NCBI RefSeq assembly: GCF_905163445.1 | Contig: NC_053205.1 | Span: forward strand, 4,921,001 to 4,985,000 | DNA from: Pararge aegeria | Taxonomy: Eukaryota > Arthropoda > Insecta > Lepidoptera > Nymphalidae | DNA: 64,000 bases | Direction: 5' to 3' | Shown: piece by piece, positions 43,656 to 55,781 of the stretch | How positions within the stretch are numbered: position 1 is the stretch's first letter | Layout of the letters: each line of letters opens with the position of its first letter | The notes under the pieces: model-generated | Told to the model about the DNA's origin: nothing | What the model saw: the letters and a program-made list of their open reading frames with translations, nothing else | Database searches by the model: none | Program-made: the position numbers and the translations under genes

Positions 43656-45218
43656 ATGCCTAAAAGATATAATACTGTTTTGAGAAGACAGGCACGGAAA
43701 ATGGTGTATGACGTGCATTGTTTTTTGAAAAAAGAGTCTAAGGAATTAATTGTTTCTTTACAACAAATTAAACGTGAGATAGACGACGCTACGAGTATTT
43801 TACTCAGCCATTCCGACAGCAGCAGCCAGATGAAACAAACTACAGAAGTTATTAAGGCAGAAAATATGTAATTAAATAGTTTAATCAGTGACTTAGGGAA
43901 AATCCAAAAAAGGACAGCAGAGTCTACAAAAACTTCAATAGCAACGGTAAGGAATATCACCAATCAAGCCAGTTCCGATTTAATTACAGTGTTCAGAACA
44001 CCTGGCAAAAAACGTTCCCGAACAAAACCGGTCACAAATATTGATAACTTCGACCAAGGAGTAATAAAGAGGTGCATTCATAATTTTCACAAAACAAATA
44101 ATGAACTTCCTACCGTCGGAAAGCTGAAACAAAAACTAGAGGAAGACATAAATTTCAACGGCTCAGAACGAAGTCTTCGGCGAATAATTAAGGGTTTGGG
44201 ATTTCGGTGGAAAAACACCGAAAACAATCGGAAAGTGTTGATTGAAACATCAAATATACGTTTTCAACCCATAGAATATCTACGTAAAATAAAACAATAT
44301 CGTCAAGAGGGAAGGCCTATTGTATATACGGACGAATCCTATGTAGATTCATCGCACTGTTCTCGAAAATCCTGGACCGATGGTTCTTGTAAGGGCCTCA
44401 AAAAACCAATTTCGAAAGGACAGCGAGTTGTCATTGTCCACGCAGGGTCTGAAACTGGGTTTATACCCAATGCGTTGCTCACTTTTAAAGCTGGTGCCAA
44501 ATCAGGCGACTACCACGACAACATGAATTACCAGAACTATGAAAAATGGCTCAGAACTCAGTTATTGCCCAACCTACTACCCAATAGCGTCGTGGTAGTT
44601 GACAACGCGTCCTATCATAATAAACAGTGGGATCTCGCACCAACCTCTAATTCAAAGAAAGCTGACATGCAGGCTTGGCTCACTGATAAAGGCATACAGT
44701 ATGAGGAATCACTTCTAAAACCTCAGTTATACAATTTAATAAAGGCAAACAAGAAAAGATTCACAACATTTTCGATTCACCGAATCCTAGCTGAACAAGG
44801 CCATCAAGTGCTGAGACTACCACCATACCACCCAGATCTAAATCCTATCGAAATGGCATGGTCCGATATAAAACAATATGTAGGCAGCACCTGTGGAAAT
44901 GGAGTGTTACTAAATGTATAGAGCTAATTCAAGAAAAAGTTTTATTGATGGGTGCATGGGATTGGCAAAAATTATGCAAAAAGGTGAAGGATATAGAAGA
45001 GCAATATGCAATGAGTGACTGTGTCGTGGATTTGGTAACAGAAGAATTCACTATTCGCGTTAATGAAGATAGTTCAGAGGATAGCCTCGACCGAGTCCGA
45101 TGACGATGACTCTGCTAGTACCGACGACCGGAGCAGCCCTGAGTCCCGGCCATCAACGAGCAAAAGGCCCTGTCTAGAAACCATTGAAGGCGTGATACCA
45201 TTATCTGATTCAGACTAG
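43656..45218 (+). pseudogene. Sailor-like transposase, unit 2
   Basis: Second copy of the pseudogene at 37305-38867 with the same three frame breaks. The left half of the transposon (left repeat and glycoprotein) is absent here; the sequence upstream is truncated VP. Confidence 0.9.
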
Positions 45219-45640
45219 GAAAAGAGCAGCTTAGGTTGTGTGAATGTATGTGATTGTCATTTTGCCCATCTTTAGTTCAGAAACTAGTTTTTTATATCTA
45301 AAATAAAAATTGAAAATTCGTGAATGTTTTTATTTTTCTACTTTTAAACTATAAACTTGTTAAAAATTATTATATCATAGGTAACATGAAACTTAGGAAT
45401 TTGAATTTGGAACTATAAACTTTCATTAATATTACAAACACATACACTCATACACGCACTCACACCACACACACGCGCACACATTACAGTAAAATAATAT
45501 CATTATCATTAACAAACAAACATTACTTATTAGTAGTTAATTTATTAAAGTAGCGATTGTATTGCGTGCGCGACAGTCCCCATGCGCAGATATCCCCTCT
45601 ACGTTTCCTTCAGCGCTAAAGTTACGTGCCGCGATCTGTA

Positions 45641-45917
45641 CCCGATCCCTAATATCACAGACGTTCTAGACAAGCTAGGCAATTGTCAATACTTCACCAC
45701 CCTTGACCTTGCATCCGGATTTTACCAAGTAGAAATGAACCCTGCGGATATTCCAAAGACCGCATTTAACGTATAACATGGGCACTTCGAATTTTTGAGA
45801 ATGCCCATGGGACTTAAAAATTCACCTTCCACTTTTCAGCGCGTTATGGACAATGTCCTTAGAGGGCTCCAGAACGTGATCTGGCTAGTGTACTTGGACG
45901 ATATCATAGTCTTCAGC
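45641..45917 (+). pseudogene. Errantivirus RT core fragment, unit 2
   Basis: Copy of 39290-39566 with the same TAA. It shows that the host retrotransposon DNA was amplified together with the virus. Confidence 0.9.
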
Positions 45918-46141
45918 ATGATACATTCAGCATTCATGGACATTATCATGAACATTATCATGTGCCGCTTCGCGGCACGATAGTTCGATAGTCCATTATC
46001 AGTACTGAGAATAATTTGTGTTGGTGTGGCGGTGGTGAGGTATAGGCAGATTAAAAATCTGGCTAGTTATAAAAAGACGTTTACCGGGCTCTGTTGCCAT
46101 TCGCTTTCAAGCTTCGGTCGAGTGAAGACTCAAAGAAAAAG

Positions 46142-47491
46142 ATGTCGAACAACGTAGAATCACAAAATATATTAAACGACGAGGACGATTGTGTGAAAAT
46201 TGTGGCCTTAAACGAAGGAGCGGAGGAAACAACGGAGAATTTGTTGGGCCAGAATACTCAATATGTTCTGGAAGTGAACGATGTAAACAAGAAAAAGAAG
46301 AGTACGAAAGGAAAAACTTTATTGACATCTCAGAAGAAAACAATTATGAACAACGGTTTAATAAAATGGTTAAACAATTTCTGGCAAAGCGGAAGTACGT
46401 TGAGAGTGATGAAGCCGTTTTTGAAAGCAGTAAACGACGCGGCATTGAAAGACAAGAATATGAACCTATTCAATGTGGGTCAGACTCTGCAGAAGATAAT
46501 GAAGGAATTTTTCATTCACATGAAAACACAAAAGATGGACTTAACAAATTGTTCCTTCAATACTTTCGAGGAGTGGTGTGTAAACGAAGGATTATCCACG
46601 ACATATGGGAAGCTCCAATCGATGGTTTGGGCAAACGATTTAGGGAATCAATTATTCGACCATTACTCAACAGTTCTTATGGAATTAGAAGAGCGACAAG
46701 AATCGATGGACGAAGTGGAGGTGGAGAATACAACATCCCGGGAATATTCATCATTGCCGAACATGAAAAACATCTCCATGTCATCCATGACTGCTCATAC
46801 TCGGGATCAACATGCCGGTGCGTCCACATCCAAAGAATACGAGACTATGTTACAGATACCAGCGACGCCGAAGAAATCAACCGATGGGCGAGTTCCCAAA
46901 TCAGCGATGTTCCAGAAGGAGAACTCTCGCTCTTCGAAGCGGAAAATAGTGGAATGGAATTCGGACGTGGAGGAATACGAAGTGGGAACCCTGTTTCAAC
47001 AACAGCGAAACGCACAGAAAAAGACTGTGGAAGAGGAAAGCGAACCAGAAGTGGACATAGCTCCGCCGACGAAGCGCAAGTTGAGGAAACCATCGTCGGA
47101 GAGCGAGAACGAGGACTCACCAACCGAAGACGACTTTTCATCTATGGTCGCCAATCATGCTCGAGCTCACTCCTTGACCACAAGTACTGGCAAAATCTCA
47201 CAACATATCTTAATAAAAGAAGACGACGGATATATCAATATATCGTCGCCGGGAGAGCGTGGGTCGACGCTTATAAAGTTAGAGCTCTACCCATTCAAAG
47301 AGTGTGTAAAATTAGGGAAAAATCAATACTGGACGAAGCGGACGTTCTCATGCATGGGTCTGAGCTCTGGAGAGGATTCGCGTGTGCACAATCTGGCAAT
47401 GAAGCTGAAATACGAATTAACAAGACAAATACTTCGTCTAAAAGATGTAAAGGTGGAGAAAAAGGCACTAACCGGTTGGAAAGGTTTTTAG
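46142..47491 (+). CDS. Densovirus NS2-like protein, unit 2
   Basis: 449 aa; differs from unit 1 by Ile to Leu at the shared substitution and equals unit 3. Confidence 0.8.
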   Translation: MSNNVESQNILNDEDDCVKIVALNEGAEETTENLLGQNTQYVLEVNDVNKKKKSTKGKTLLTSQKKTIMNNGLIKWLNNFWQSGSTLRVMKPFLKAVNDAALKDKNMNLFNVGQTLQKIMKEFFIHMKTQKMDLTNCSFNTFEEWCVNEGLSTTYGKLQSMVWANDLGNQLFDHYSTVLMELEERQESMDEVEVENTTSREYSSLPNMKNISMSSMTAHTRDQHAGASTSKEYETMLQIPATPKKSTDGRVPKSAMFQKENSRSSKRKIVEWNSDVEEYEVGTLFQQQRNAQKKTVEEESEPEVDIAPPTKRKLRKPSSESENEDSPTEDDFSSMVANHARAHSLTTSTGKISQHILIKEDDGYINISSPGERGSTLIKLELYPFKECVKLGKNQYWTKRTFSCMGLSSGEDSRVHNLAMKLKYELTRQILRLKDVKVEKKALTGWKGF

Positions 47492-48333
47492 AATCTTTTA
47501 TAATTACGCCTACAAAAAATATTCTTTACACTGGCCATTGGACAAACGGTCCATTTAAATATATGCCTAAAAATAAAGCGATATTGACTACATGTTTCCA
47601 TAATGTTAATCAAACTATCGTGGACTTAACATATCGAGAAATATTTTTAAAATCAAGAAAAATTTCTTTAAATAAACTTATATATGTAGCGCCATGGAAT
47701 AGTGTAGGCGATTATTATTATAACATTTGCGACAGTGTAAATGTTTTGGAAGAATTGTTGAAGTTGCAATTTGATGGAAACAAAGATTATGTTTTTACTT
47801 TTTTGAAAAATTTATACTATCTTATAGACAAAAAAGTACCAAAAAAGAATTGTATATCGATTGTGGGACCACCTAATTCAGGCAAAAATTATTTTTTTGA
47901 TTGTGTTATTCATTCATGTATAAACTATGGCCAAATTGGAAATTTCAACAAATATGATAGATTTCCATTACAAGATGCTGTACAAAGAAGAATACTTATA
48001 TGGAATGAACCAAATTTTGAACCAAGATCAGAGGAAGTACTAAAATTACTATTTGGTGGCGATACGTGTCCAGCTCGAATTAAATACGAAGGTGACGCAA
48101 GTATTCAACGAACACCTATTGTTGTACTCTCCAACACCGATGTCATCCCTAATTCGGCAGCGTTTGAAAGTCGTGTGTGGAAATATACTTGGAAGCAAGC
48201 GGGTTTCTTAAAATATGTAACGAAGAAACCGCATCCTTTATCTATGTTCTATTTAATGTTAAAACATCGTATTTTAAGTCGTAAGAATTTTAACTTTGAA
48301 AAATGGGAAAAGGATATTTTAAATAAAAAATAA
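46366..48333 (+). CDS. Densovirus NS1, unit 2
   Basis: 655 aa from ATG 46366, intact. Val replaces Asp at residue 2 (also in unit 3), and Arg replaces Gly just after Walker B (NEPNFEPRSEE), a change found only in this copy and close to the helicase active site. Confidence 0.9.
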   Translation: MVKQFLAKRKYVESDEAVFESSKRRGIERQEYEPIQCGSDSAEDNEGIFHSHENTKDGLNKLFLQYFRGVVCKRRIIHDIWEAPIDGLGKRFRESIIRPLLNSSYGIRRATRIDGRSGGGEYNIPGIFIIAEHEKHLHVIHDCSYSGSTCRCVHIQRIRDYVTDTSDAEEINRWASSQISDVPEGELSLFEAENSGMEFGRGGIRSGNPVSTTAKRTEKDCGRGKRTRSGHSSADEAQVEETIVGERERGLTNRRRLFIYGRQSCSSSLLDHKYWQNLTTYLNKRRRRIYQYIVAGRAWVDAYKVRALPIQRVCKIREKSILDEADVLMHGSELWRGFACAQSGNEAEIRINKTNTSSKRCKGGEKGTNRLERFLESFIITPTKNILYTGHWTNGPFKYMPKNKAILTTCFHNVNQTIVDLTYREIFLKSRKISLNKLIYVAPWNSVGDYYYNICDSVNVLEELLKLQFDGNKDYVFTFLKNLYYLIDKKVPKKNCISIVGPPNSGKNYFFDCVIHSCINYGQIGNFNKYDRFPLQDAVQRRILIWNEPNFEPRSEEVLKLLFGGDTCPARIKYEGDASIQRTPIVVLSNTDVIPNSAAFESRVWKYTWKQAGFLKYVTKKPHPLSMFYLMLKHRILSRKNFNFEKWEKDILNKK

Positions 48334-49430
48334 ATGTATGGTTTTACAAATATATTTTCTGTTTTATTAACATAATGGCCTACACTTTCCTTATCACTAG
48401 GTTTAATAACAATGTTATCTGCGTTACTAATGGTATTGTTCGAACCGGTCGTTATCGCTGTGCTCTGATTGGCTCTAGGTACATTGTGGTTTACAATAAC
48501 AATGTTATCATATAACACTTTGGGAATATTCCGTTTGATAAAAAAATCTAACTGATTCGATAGAATATCAACCTTATATTGTAAAGATTTAAGGTTATTC
48601 TCAATTGATAAAATTTCATTGTCACAAGTACATTTATTAATTGTTTTTGTAAGCAATAATGAAGGGTTCGGTTCGTTAATAACAATAAATTTTAAATAAG
48701 CTATTAAATACCATAAACGCGATTCTTTAGTATTAGATTCAAGATTTAAAATAAAATCGTAAGTATATAATAAATCTTGACCATATGAATTCCACCAGTT
48801 AATTAATTCTTTATATCTACCACCTACTTTATTCCAATAACAATTAGTTGGTGCTATATAAAGAGTTTTACGTTTATATAAACAATCTTGATAGTTTCTA
48901 AAATCACCAGATATATATTGTTCAACATTAAATATATTCGATAATACAGAATCAAAATTACGTCTAACAATAGTACTTGAATCTTGTGGTAAAGTATACC
49001 AAATATGATTAATAACACACCTTTCAAAATTATTCTGTTTGGTAATCGTCAAACTGTTCATAGCTGTAGAGGTCAAATTCGTCATCTCCGGATTCAATCG
49101 ATACAGGCACTGTTCGGCCTTGTTTTTCCCGATGGTGTCTATTATCGTTTTCAATGCCTGTTCGTTGAAGTCGCTTTGCCAAATTTGATCTGGGACTGGC
49201 TGGTCCGCTACGAACCCGTTTTCCTTTAAGTGAAACGTTGTCGGTTCTCCCGACCATTCTAGACTCTGGTCGCTCTCGCTCGACTCTACCAGCTGTAGTA
49301 GCAGTAACGCCAAATACATGAGCACCATACCCTTGGAATCCTTTTTCTTTATTAATAAAGAATTTGACATCTTCTGGCCATTCATATGGATCACCTTTGG
49401 TACACATCGATTCCATATCAAATTCCACAT
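48249..49430 (-). CDS. Densovirus ORF-X, unit 2
   Basis: Identical product to the unit 1 copy. Confidence 0.58.
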   Translation of the reverse strand: MWNLIWNRCVPKVIHMNGQKMSNSLLIKKKDSKGMVLMYLALLLLQLVESSESDQSLEWSGEPTTFHLKENGFVADQPVPDQIWQSDFNEQALKTIIDTIGKNKAEQCLYRLNPEMTNLTSTAMNSLTITKQNNFERCVINHIWYTLPQDSSTIVRRNFDSVLSNIFNVEQYISGDFRNYQDCLYKRKTLYIAPTNCYWNKVGGRYKELINWWNSYGQDLLYTYDFILNLESNTKESRLWYLIAYLKFIVINEPNPSLLLTKTINKCTCDNEILSIENNLKSLQYKVDILSNQLDFFIKRNIPKVLYDNIVIVNHNVPRANQSTAITTGSNNTISNADNIVIKPSDKESVGHYVNKTENIFVKPYIYFLFKISFSHFSKLKFLRLKIRCFNIK

Positions 49431-49883
49431 CACAATGCGTATAACTAACCGTGTATAACGAAGAATTCAAAAAGTTGGCAGCTTCAGTAGCTGGATTTAG
49501 AGCGGGCGTTGCCAAAATTCCAAGATGAACTTGTGGCTGATTTCTAAAATTAGAATGTTCGCCCGAGTGTATGTGTACGTAAGTATAACCTTCAACACTT
49601 TGATAATAATTATATGACGCACGATTTGTATAATTATAAGTCGTGTTTCCAAGCGCTTGGCTAGCTACCACAGTACCACGTTCATTACCTTCCGTCGACA
49701 ATTTTAAAAGGTGAGGCACTTGATGCTTATATATAACATTCTTGTATGTGACGTCATCGGCAAATCCATCATCTTTGTTGTACATTGGTAGTAATACTTT
49801 TTTTGTTGGTTTTATATAACCATTTGACGGAGAATAAGAGTAATTTATAATCGCCTTATCCATACACTTATTAGCCAATCCAG
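49030..49883 (-). pseudogene. Densovirus VP, 5'-truncated, unit 2
   Basis: Same truncated C-terminal part as in unit 1, joined to Sailor DNA at 49883. Confidence 0.9.
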
Positions 49884-50006
49884 CTTTATTTTACTTTGTT
49901 AAGTTTAATTGTATTGTTATATCTGTTAATTTTTGTTGTTGCTGTTTGTTAAGTTTATGTTTGTTAATTTGGTTTGTTTGTGACTTTATTATATTCACTG
50001 TTGAAT

Positions 50007-51569
50007 ATGCCTAAAAGATATAATACTGTTTTGAGAAGACAGGCACGGAAAATGGTGTATGACGTGCATTGTTTTTTGAAAAAAGAGTCTAAGGAATTAA
50101 TTGTTTCTTTACAACAAATTAAACGTGAGATAGACGACGCTACGAGTATTTTACTCAGCCATTCCGACAGCAGCAGCCAGATGAAACAAACTACAGAAGT
50201 TATTAAGGCAGAAAATATGTAATTAAATAGTTTAATCAGTGACTTAGGGAAAATCCAAAAAAGGACAGCAGAGTCTACAAAAACTTCAATAGCAACGGTA
50301 AGGAATATCACCAATCAAGCCAGTTCCGATTTAATTACAGTGTTCAGAACACCTGGCAAAAAACGTTCCCGAACAAAACCGGTCACAAATATTGATAACT
50401 TCGACCAAGGAGTAATAAAGAGGTGCATTCATAATTTTCACAAAACAAATAATGAACTTCCTACCGTCGGAAAGCTGAAACAAAAACTAGAGGAAGACAT
50501 AAATTTCAACGGCTCAGAACGAAGTCTTCGGCGAATAATTAAGGGTTTGGGATTTCGGTGGAAAAACACCGAAAACAATCGGAAAGTGTTGATTGAAACA
50601 TCAAATATACGTTTTCAACCCATAGAATATCTACGTAAAATAAAACAATATCGTCAAGAGGGAAGGCCTATTGTATATACGGACGAATCCTATGTAGATT
50701 CATCGCACTGTTCTCGAAAATCCTGGACCGATGGTTCTTGTAAGGGCCTCAAAAAACCAATTTCGAAAGGACAGCGAGTTGTCATTGTCCACGCAGGGTC
50801 TGAAACTGGGTTTATACCCAATGCGTTGCTCACTTTTAAAGCTGGTGCCAAATCAGGCGACTACCACGACAACATGAATTACCAGAACTATGAAAAATGG
50901 CTCAGAACTCAGTTATTGCCCAACCTACTACCCAATAGCGTCGTGGTAGTTGACAACGCGTCCTATCATAATAAACAGTGGGATCTCGCACCAACCTCTA
51001 ATTCAAAGAAAGCTGACATGCAGGCTTGGCTCACTGATAAAGGCATACAGTATGAGGAATCACTTCTAAAACCTCAGTTATACAATTTAATAAAGGCAAA
51101 CAAGAAAAGATTCACAACATTTTCGATTCACCGAATCCTAGCTGAACAAGGCCATCAAGTGCTGAGACTACCACCATACCACCCAGATCTAAATCCTATC
51201 GAAATGGCATGGTCCGATATAAAACAATATGTAGGCAGCACCTGTGGAAATGGAGTGTTACTAAATGTATAGAGCTAATTCAAGAAAAAGTTTTATTGAT
51301 GGGTGCATGGGATTGGCAAAAATTATGCAAAAAGGTGAAGGATATAGAAGAGCAATATGCAATGAGTGACTGTGTCGTGGATTTGGTAACAGAAGAATTC
51401 ACTATTCGCGTTAATGAAGATAGTTCAGAGGATAGCCTCGACCGAGTCCGATGACGATGACTCTGCTAGTACCGACGACCGGAGCAGCCCTGAGTCCCGG
51501 CCATCAACGAGCAAAAGGCCCTGTCTAGAAACCATTGAAGGCGTGATACCATTATCTGATTCAGACTAG
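50007..51569 (+). pseudogene. Sailor-like transposase, unit 3
   Basis: Third copy of the pseudogene, same frame breaks. Confidence 0.9.
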
Positions 51570-51991
51570 GAAAAGAGCAGCTTAGGTTGTGTGAATGTAT
51601 GTGATTGTCATTTTGCCCATCTTTAGTTCAGAAACTAGTTTTTTATATCTAAAATAAAAATTGAAAATTCGTGAATGTTTTTATTTTTCTACTTTTAAAC
51701 TATAAACTTGTTAAAAATTATTATATCATAGGTAACATGAAACTTAGGAATTTGAATTTGGAACTATAAACTTTCATTAATATTACAAACACATACACTC
51801 ATACACGCACTCACACCACACACACGCGCACACATTACAGTAAAATAATATCATTATCATTAACAAACAAACATTACTTATTAGTAGTTAATTTATTAAA
51901 GTAGCGATTGTATTGCGTGCGCGACAGTCCCCATGCGCAGATATCCCCTCTACGTTTCCTTCAGCGCTAAAGTTACGTGCCGCGATCTGTA

Positions 51992-52268
51992 CCCGATCCC
52001 TAATATCACAGACGTTCTAGACAAGCTAGGCAATTGTCAATACTTCACCACCCTTGACCTTGCATCCGGATTTTACCAAGTAGAAATGAACCCTGCGGAT
52101 ATTCCAAAGACCGCATTTAACGTATAACATGGGCACTTCGAATTTTTGAGAATGCCCATGGGACTTAAAAATTCACCTTCCACTTTTCAGCGCGTTATGG
52201 ACAATGTCCTTAGAGGGCTCCAGAACGTGATCTGGCTAGTGTACTTGGACGATATCATAGTCTTCAGC
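51992..52268 (+). pseudogene. Errantivirus RT core fragment, unit 3
   Basis: Third copy of 39290-39566, directly left of the complete densovirus. Confidence 0.9.
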
Positions 52269-52492
52269 ATGATACATTCAGCATTCATGGACATTATCAT
52301 GAACATTATCATGTGCCGCTTCGCGGCACGATAGTTCGATAGTCCATTATCAGTACTGAGAATAATTTGTGTTGGTGTGGCGGTGGTGAGGTATAGGCAG
52401 ATTAAAAATCTGGCTAGTTATAAAAAGACGTTTACCGGGCTCTGTTGCCATTCGCTTTCAAGCTTCGGTCGAGTGAAGACTCAAAGAAAAAG

Positions 52493-53842
52493 ATGTCGAA
52501 CAACGTAGAATCACAAAATATATTAAACGACGAGGACGATTGTGTGAAAATTGTGGCCTTAAACGAAGGAGCGGAGGAAACAACGGAGAATTTGTTGGGC
52601 CAGAATACTCAATATGTTCTGGAAGTGAACGATGTAAACAAGAAAAAGAAGAGTACGAAAGGAAAAACTTTATTGACATCTCAGAAGAAAACAATTATGA
52701 ACAACGGTTTAATAAAATGGTTAAACAATTTCTGGCAAAGCGGAAGTACGTTGAGAGTGATGAAGCCGTTTTTGAAAGCAGTAAACGACGCGGCATTGAA
52801 AGACAAGAATATGAACCTATTCAATGTGGGTCAGACTCTGCAGAAGATAATGAAGGAATTTTTCATTCACATGAAAACACAAAAGATGGACTTAACAAAT
52901 TGTTCCTTCAATACTTTCGAGGAGTGGTGTGTAAACGAAGGATTATCCACGACATATGGGAAGCTCCAATCGATGGTTTGGGCAAACGATTTAGGGAATC
53001 AATTATTCGACCATTACTCAACAGTTCTTATGGAATTAGAAGAGCGACAAGAATCGATGGACGAAGTGGAGGTGGAGAATACAACATCCCGGGAATATTC
53101 ATCATTGCCGAACATGAAAAACATCTCCATGTCATCCATGACTGCTCATACTCGGGATCAACATGCCGGTGCGTCCACATCCAAAGAATACGAGACTATG
53201 TTACAGATACCAGCGACGCCGAAGAAATCAACCGATGGGCGAGTTCCCAAATCAGCGATGTTCCAGAAGGAGAACTCTCGCTCTTCGAAGCGGAAAATAG
53301 TGGAATGGAATTCGGACGTGGAGGAATACGAAGTGGGAACCCTGTTTCAACAACAGCGAAACGCACAGAAAAAGACTGTGGAAGAGGAAAGCGAACCAGA
53401 AGTGGACATAGCTCCGCCGACGAAGCGCAAGTTGAGGAAACCATCGTCGGAGAGCGAGAACGAGGACTCACCAACCGAAGACGACTTTTCATCTATGGTC
53501 GCCAATCATGCTCGAGCTCACTCCTTGACCACAAGTACTGGCAAAATCTCACAACATATCTTAATAAAAGAAGACGACGGATATATCAATATATCGTCGC
53601 CGGGAGAGCGTGGGTCGACGCTTATAAAGTTAGAGCTCTACCCATTCAAAGAGTGTGTAAAATTAGGGAAAAATCAATACTGGACGAAGCGGACGTTCTC
53701 ATGCATGGGTCTGAGCTCTGGAGAGGATTCGCGTGTGCACAATCTGGCAATGAAGCTGAAATACGAATTAACAAGACAAATACTTCGTCTAAAAGATGTA
53801 AAGGTGGAGAAAAAGGCACTAACCGGTTGGAAAGGTTTTTAG
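52493..53842 (+). CDS. Densovirus NS2-like protein, unit 3
   Basis: 449 aa, intact, equal to unit 2. Confidence 0.8.
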   Translation: MSNNVESQNILNDEDDCVKIVALNEGAEETTENLLGQNTQYVLEVNDVNKKKKSTKGKTLLTSQKKTIMNNGLIKWLNNFWQSGSTLRVMKPFLKAVNDAALKDKNMNLFNVGQTLQKIMKEFFIHMKTQKMDLTNCSFNTFEEWCVNEGLSTTYGKLQSMVWANDLGNQLFDHYSTVLMELEERQESMDEVEVENTTSREYSSLPNMKNISMSSMTAHTRDQHAGASTSKEYETMLQIPATPKKSTDGRVPKSAMFQKENSRSSKRKIVEWNSDVEEYEVGTLFQQQRNAQKKTVEEESEPEVDIAPPTKRKLRKPSSESENEDSPTEDDFSSMVANHARAHSLTTSTGKISQHILIKEDDGYINISSPGERGSTLIKLELYPFKECVKLGKNQYWTKRTFSCMGLSSGEDSRVHNLAMKLKYELTRQILRLKDVKVEKKALTGWKGF

Positions 53843-54684
53843 AATCTTTTATAATTACGCCTACAAAAAATATTCTTTACACTGGCCATTGGACAAACGG
53901 TCCATTTAAATATATGCCTAAAAATAAAGCGATATTGACTACATGTTTCCATAATGTTAATCAAACTATCGTGGACTTAACATATCGAGAAATATTTTTA
54001 AAATCAAGAAAAATTTCTTTAAATAAACTTATATATGTAGCGCCATGGAATAGTGTAGGCGATTATTATTATAACATTTGCGACAGTGTAAATGTTTTGG
54101 AAGAATTGTTGAAGTTGCAATTTGATGGAAACAAAGATTATGTTTTTACTTTTTTGAAAAATTTATACTATCTTATAGACAAAAAAGTACCAAAAAAGAA
54201 TTGTATATCGATTGTGGGACCACCAAATTCAGGCAAAAATTATTTTTTTGATTGTGTTATTCATTCATGTATAAACTATGGCCAAATTGGAAATTTCAAC
54301 AAATATGATAGATTTCCATTACAAGATGCTGTACAAAGAAGAATACTTATATGGAATGAACCAAATTTTGAACCAGGATCAGAGGAAGTACTAAAATTAC
54401 TATTTGGTGGCGATACGTGTCCAGCTCGAATTAAATACGAAGGTGACGCAAGTATTTAACGAACACCTATTGTTGTACTCTCCAACACCGATGTCATCCC
54501 TAATTCGGCAGCGTTTGAAAGTCGTGTGTGGAAATATACTTGGAAGCAAGCGGGTTTCTTAAAATATGTAACGAAGAAACCGCATCCTTTATCTATGTTC
54601 TATTTAATGTTAAAACATCGTATTTTAAGTCGTAAGAATTTTAACTTTGAAAAATGGGAAAAGGATATTTTAAATAAAAAATAA
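52717..54684 (+). pseudogene. Densovirus NS1, unit 3, with stop codon
   Basis: Same gene as in units 1 and 2 but a C-to-T change makes TAA at 54457-54459, between the Walker B region and motif C. It removes motif C and the C-terminal 75 residues. A silent change lies in the Walker A region (near 54225). So the only virus copy with both termini cannot make full NS1, while units 1 and 2 can. Confidence 0.92.
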
Positions 54685-55781
54685 ATGTATGGTTTTACAA
54701 ATATATTTTCTGTTTTATTAACATAATGGCCTACACTTTCCTTATCACTAGGTTTAATAACAATGTTATCTGCGTTACTAATGGTATTGTTCGAACCGGT
54801 CGTTATCGCTGTGCTCTGATTGGCTCTAGGTACATTGTGGTTTACAATAACAATGTTATCATATAACACTTTGGGAATATTCCGTTTGATAAAAAAATCT
54901 AACTGATTCGATAGAATATCAACCTTATATTGTAAAGATTTAAGGTTATTCTCAATTGATAAAATTTCATTGTCACAAGTACATTTATTAATTGTTTTTG
55001 TAAGCAATAATGAAGGGTTCGGTTCGTTAATAACAATAAATTTTAAATAAGCTATTAAATACCATAAACGCGATTCTTTAGTATTAGATTCAAGATTTAA
55101 AATAAAATCGTAAGTATATAATAAATCTTGACCATATGAATTCCACCAGTTAATTAATTCTTTATATCTACCACCTACTTTATTCCAATAACAATTAGTT
55201 GGTGCTATATAAAGAGTTTTACGTTTATATAAACAATCTTGATAGTTTCTAAAATCACCAGATATATATTGTTCAACATTAAATATATTCGATAATACAG
55301 AATCAAAATTACGTCTAACAATAGTACTTGAATCTTGTGGTAAAGTATACCAAATATGATTAATAACACACCTTTCAAAATTATTCTGTTTGGTAATCGT
55401 CAAACTGTTCATAGCTGTAGAGGTCAAATTCGTCATCTCCGGATTCAATCGATACAGGCACTGTTCGGCCTTGTTTTTCCCGATGGTGTCTATTATCGTT
55501 TTCAATGCCTGTTCGTTGAAGTCGCTTTGCCAAATTTGATCTGGGACTGGCTGGTCCGCTACGAACCCGTTTTCCTTTAAGTGAAACGTTGTCGGTTCTC
55601 CCGACCATTCTAGACTCTGGTCGCTCTCGCTCGACTCTACCAGCTGTAGTAGCAGTAACGCCAAATACATGAGCACCATACCCTTGGAATCCTTTTTCTT
55701 TATTAATAAAGAATTTGACATCTTCTGGCCATTCATATGGATCACCTTTGGTACACATCGATTCCATATCAAATTCCACAT
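54600..55781 (-). CDS. Densovirus ORF-X, unit 3
   Basis: Identical product to the other copies. Here it has the full leftward promoter and VP gene upstream, so this is the arrangement in which it would be transcribed. Confidence 0.6.
   Translation of the reverse strand: MWNLIWNRCVPKVIHMNGQKMSNSLLIKKKDSKGMVLMYLALLLLQLVESSESDQSLEWSGEPTTFHLKENGFVADQPVPDQIWQSDFNEQALKTIIDTIGKNKAEQCLYRLNPEMTNLTSTAMNSLTITKQNNFERCVINHIWYTLPQDSSTIVRRNFDSVLSNIFNVEQYISGDFRNYQDCLYKRKTLYIAPTNCYWNKVGGRYKELINWWNSYGQDLLYTYDFILNLESNTKESRLWYLIAYLKFIVINEPNPSLLLTKTINKCTCDNEILSIENNLKSLQYKVDILSNQLDFFIKRNIPKVLYDNIVIVNHNVPRANQSTAITTGSNNTISNADNIVIKPSDKESVGHYVNKTENIFVKPYIYFLFKISFSHFSKLKFLRLKIRCFNIK

Larger units (their letters stand above)
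45941..49883. mobile_element. Integrated densovirus, copy 2 (VP truncated)
   Basis: Same extent as copy 1 (left terminal repeat 45941-46074 to truncated VP at 49883). Confidence 0.9.
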
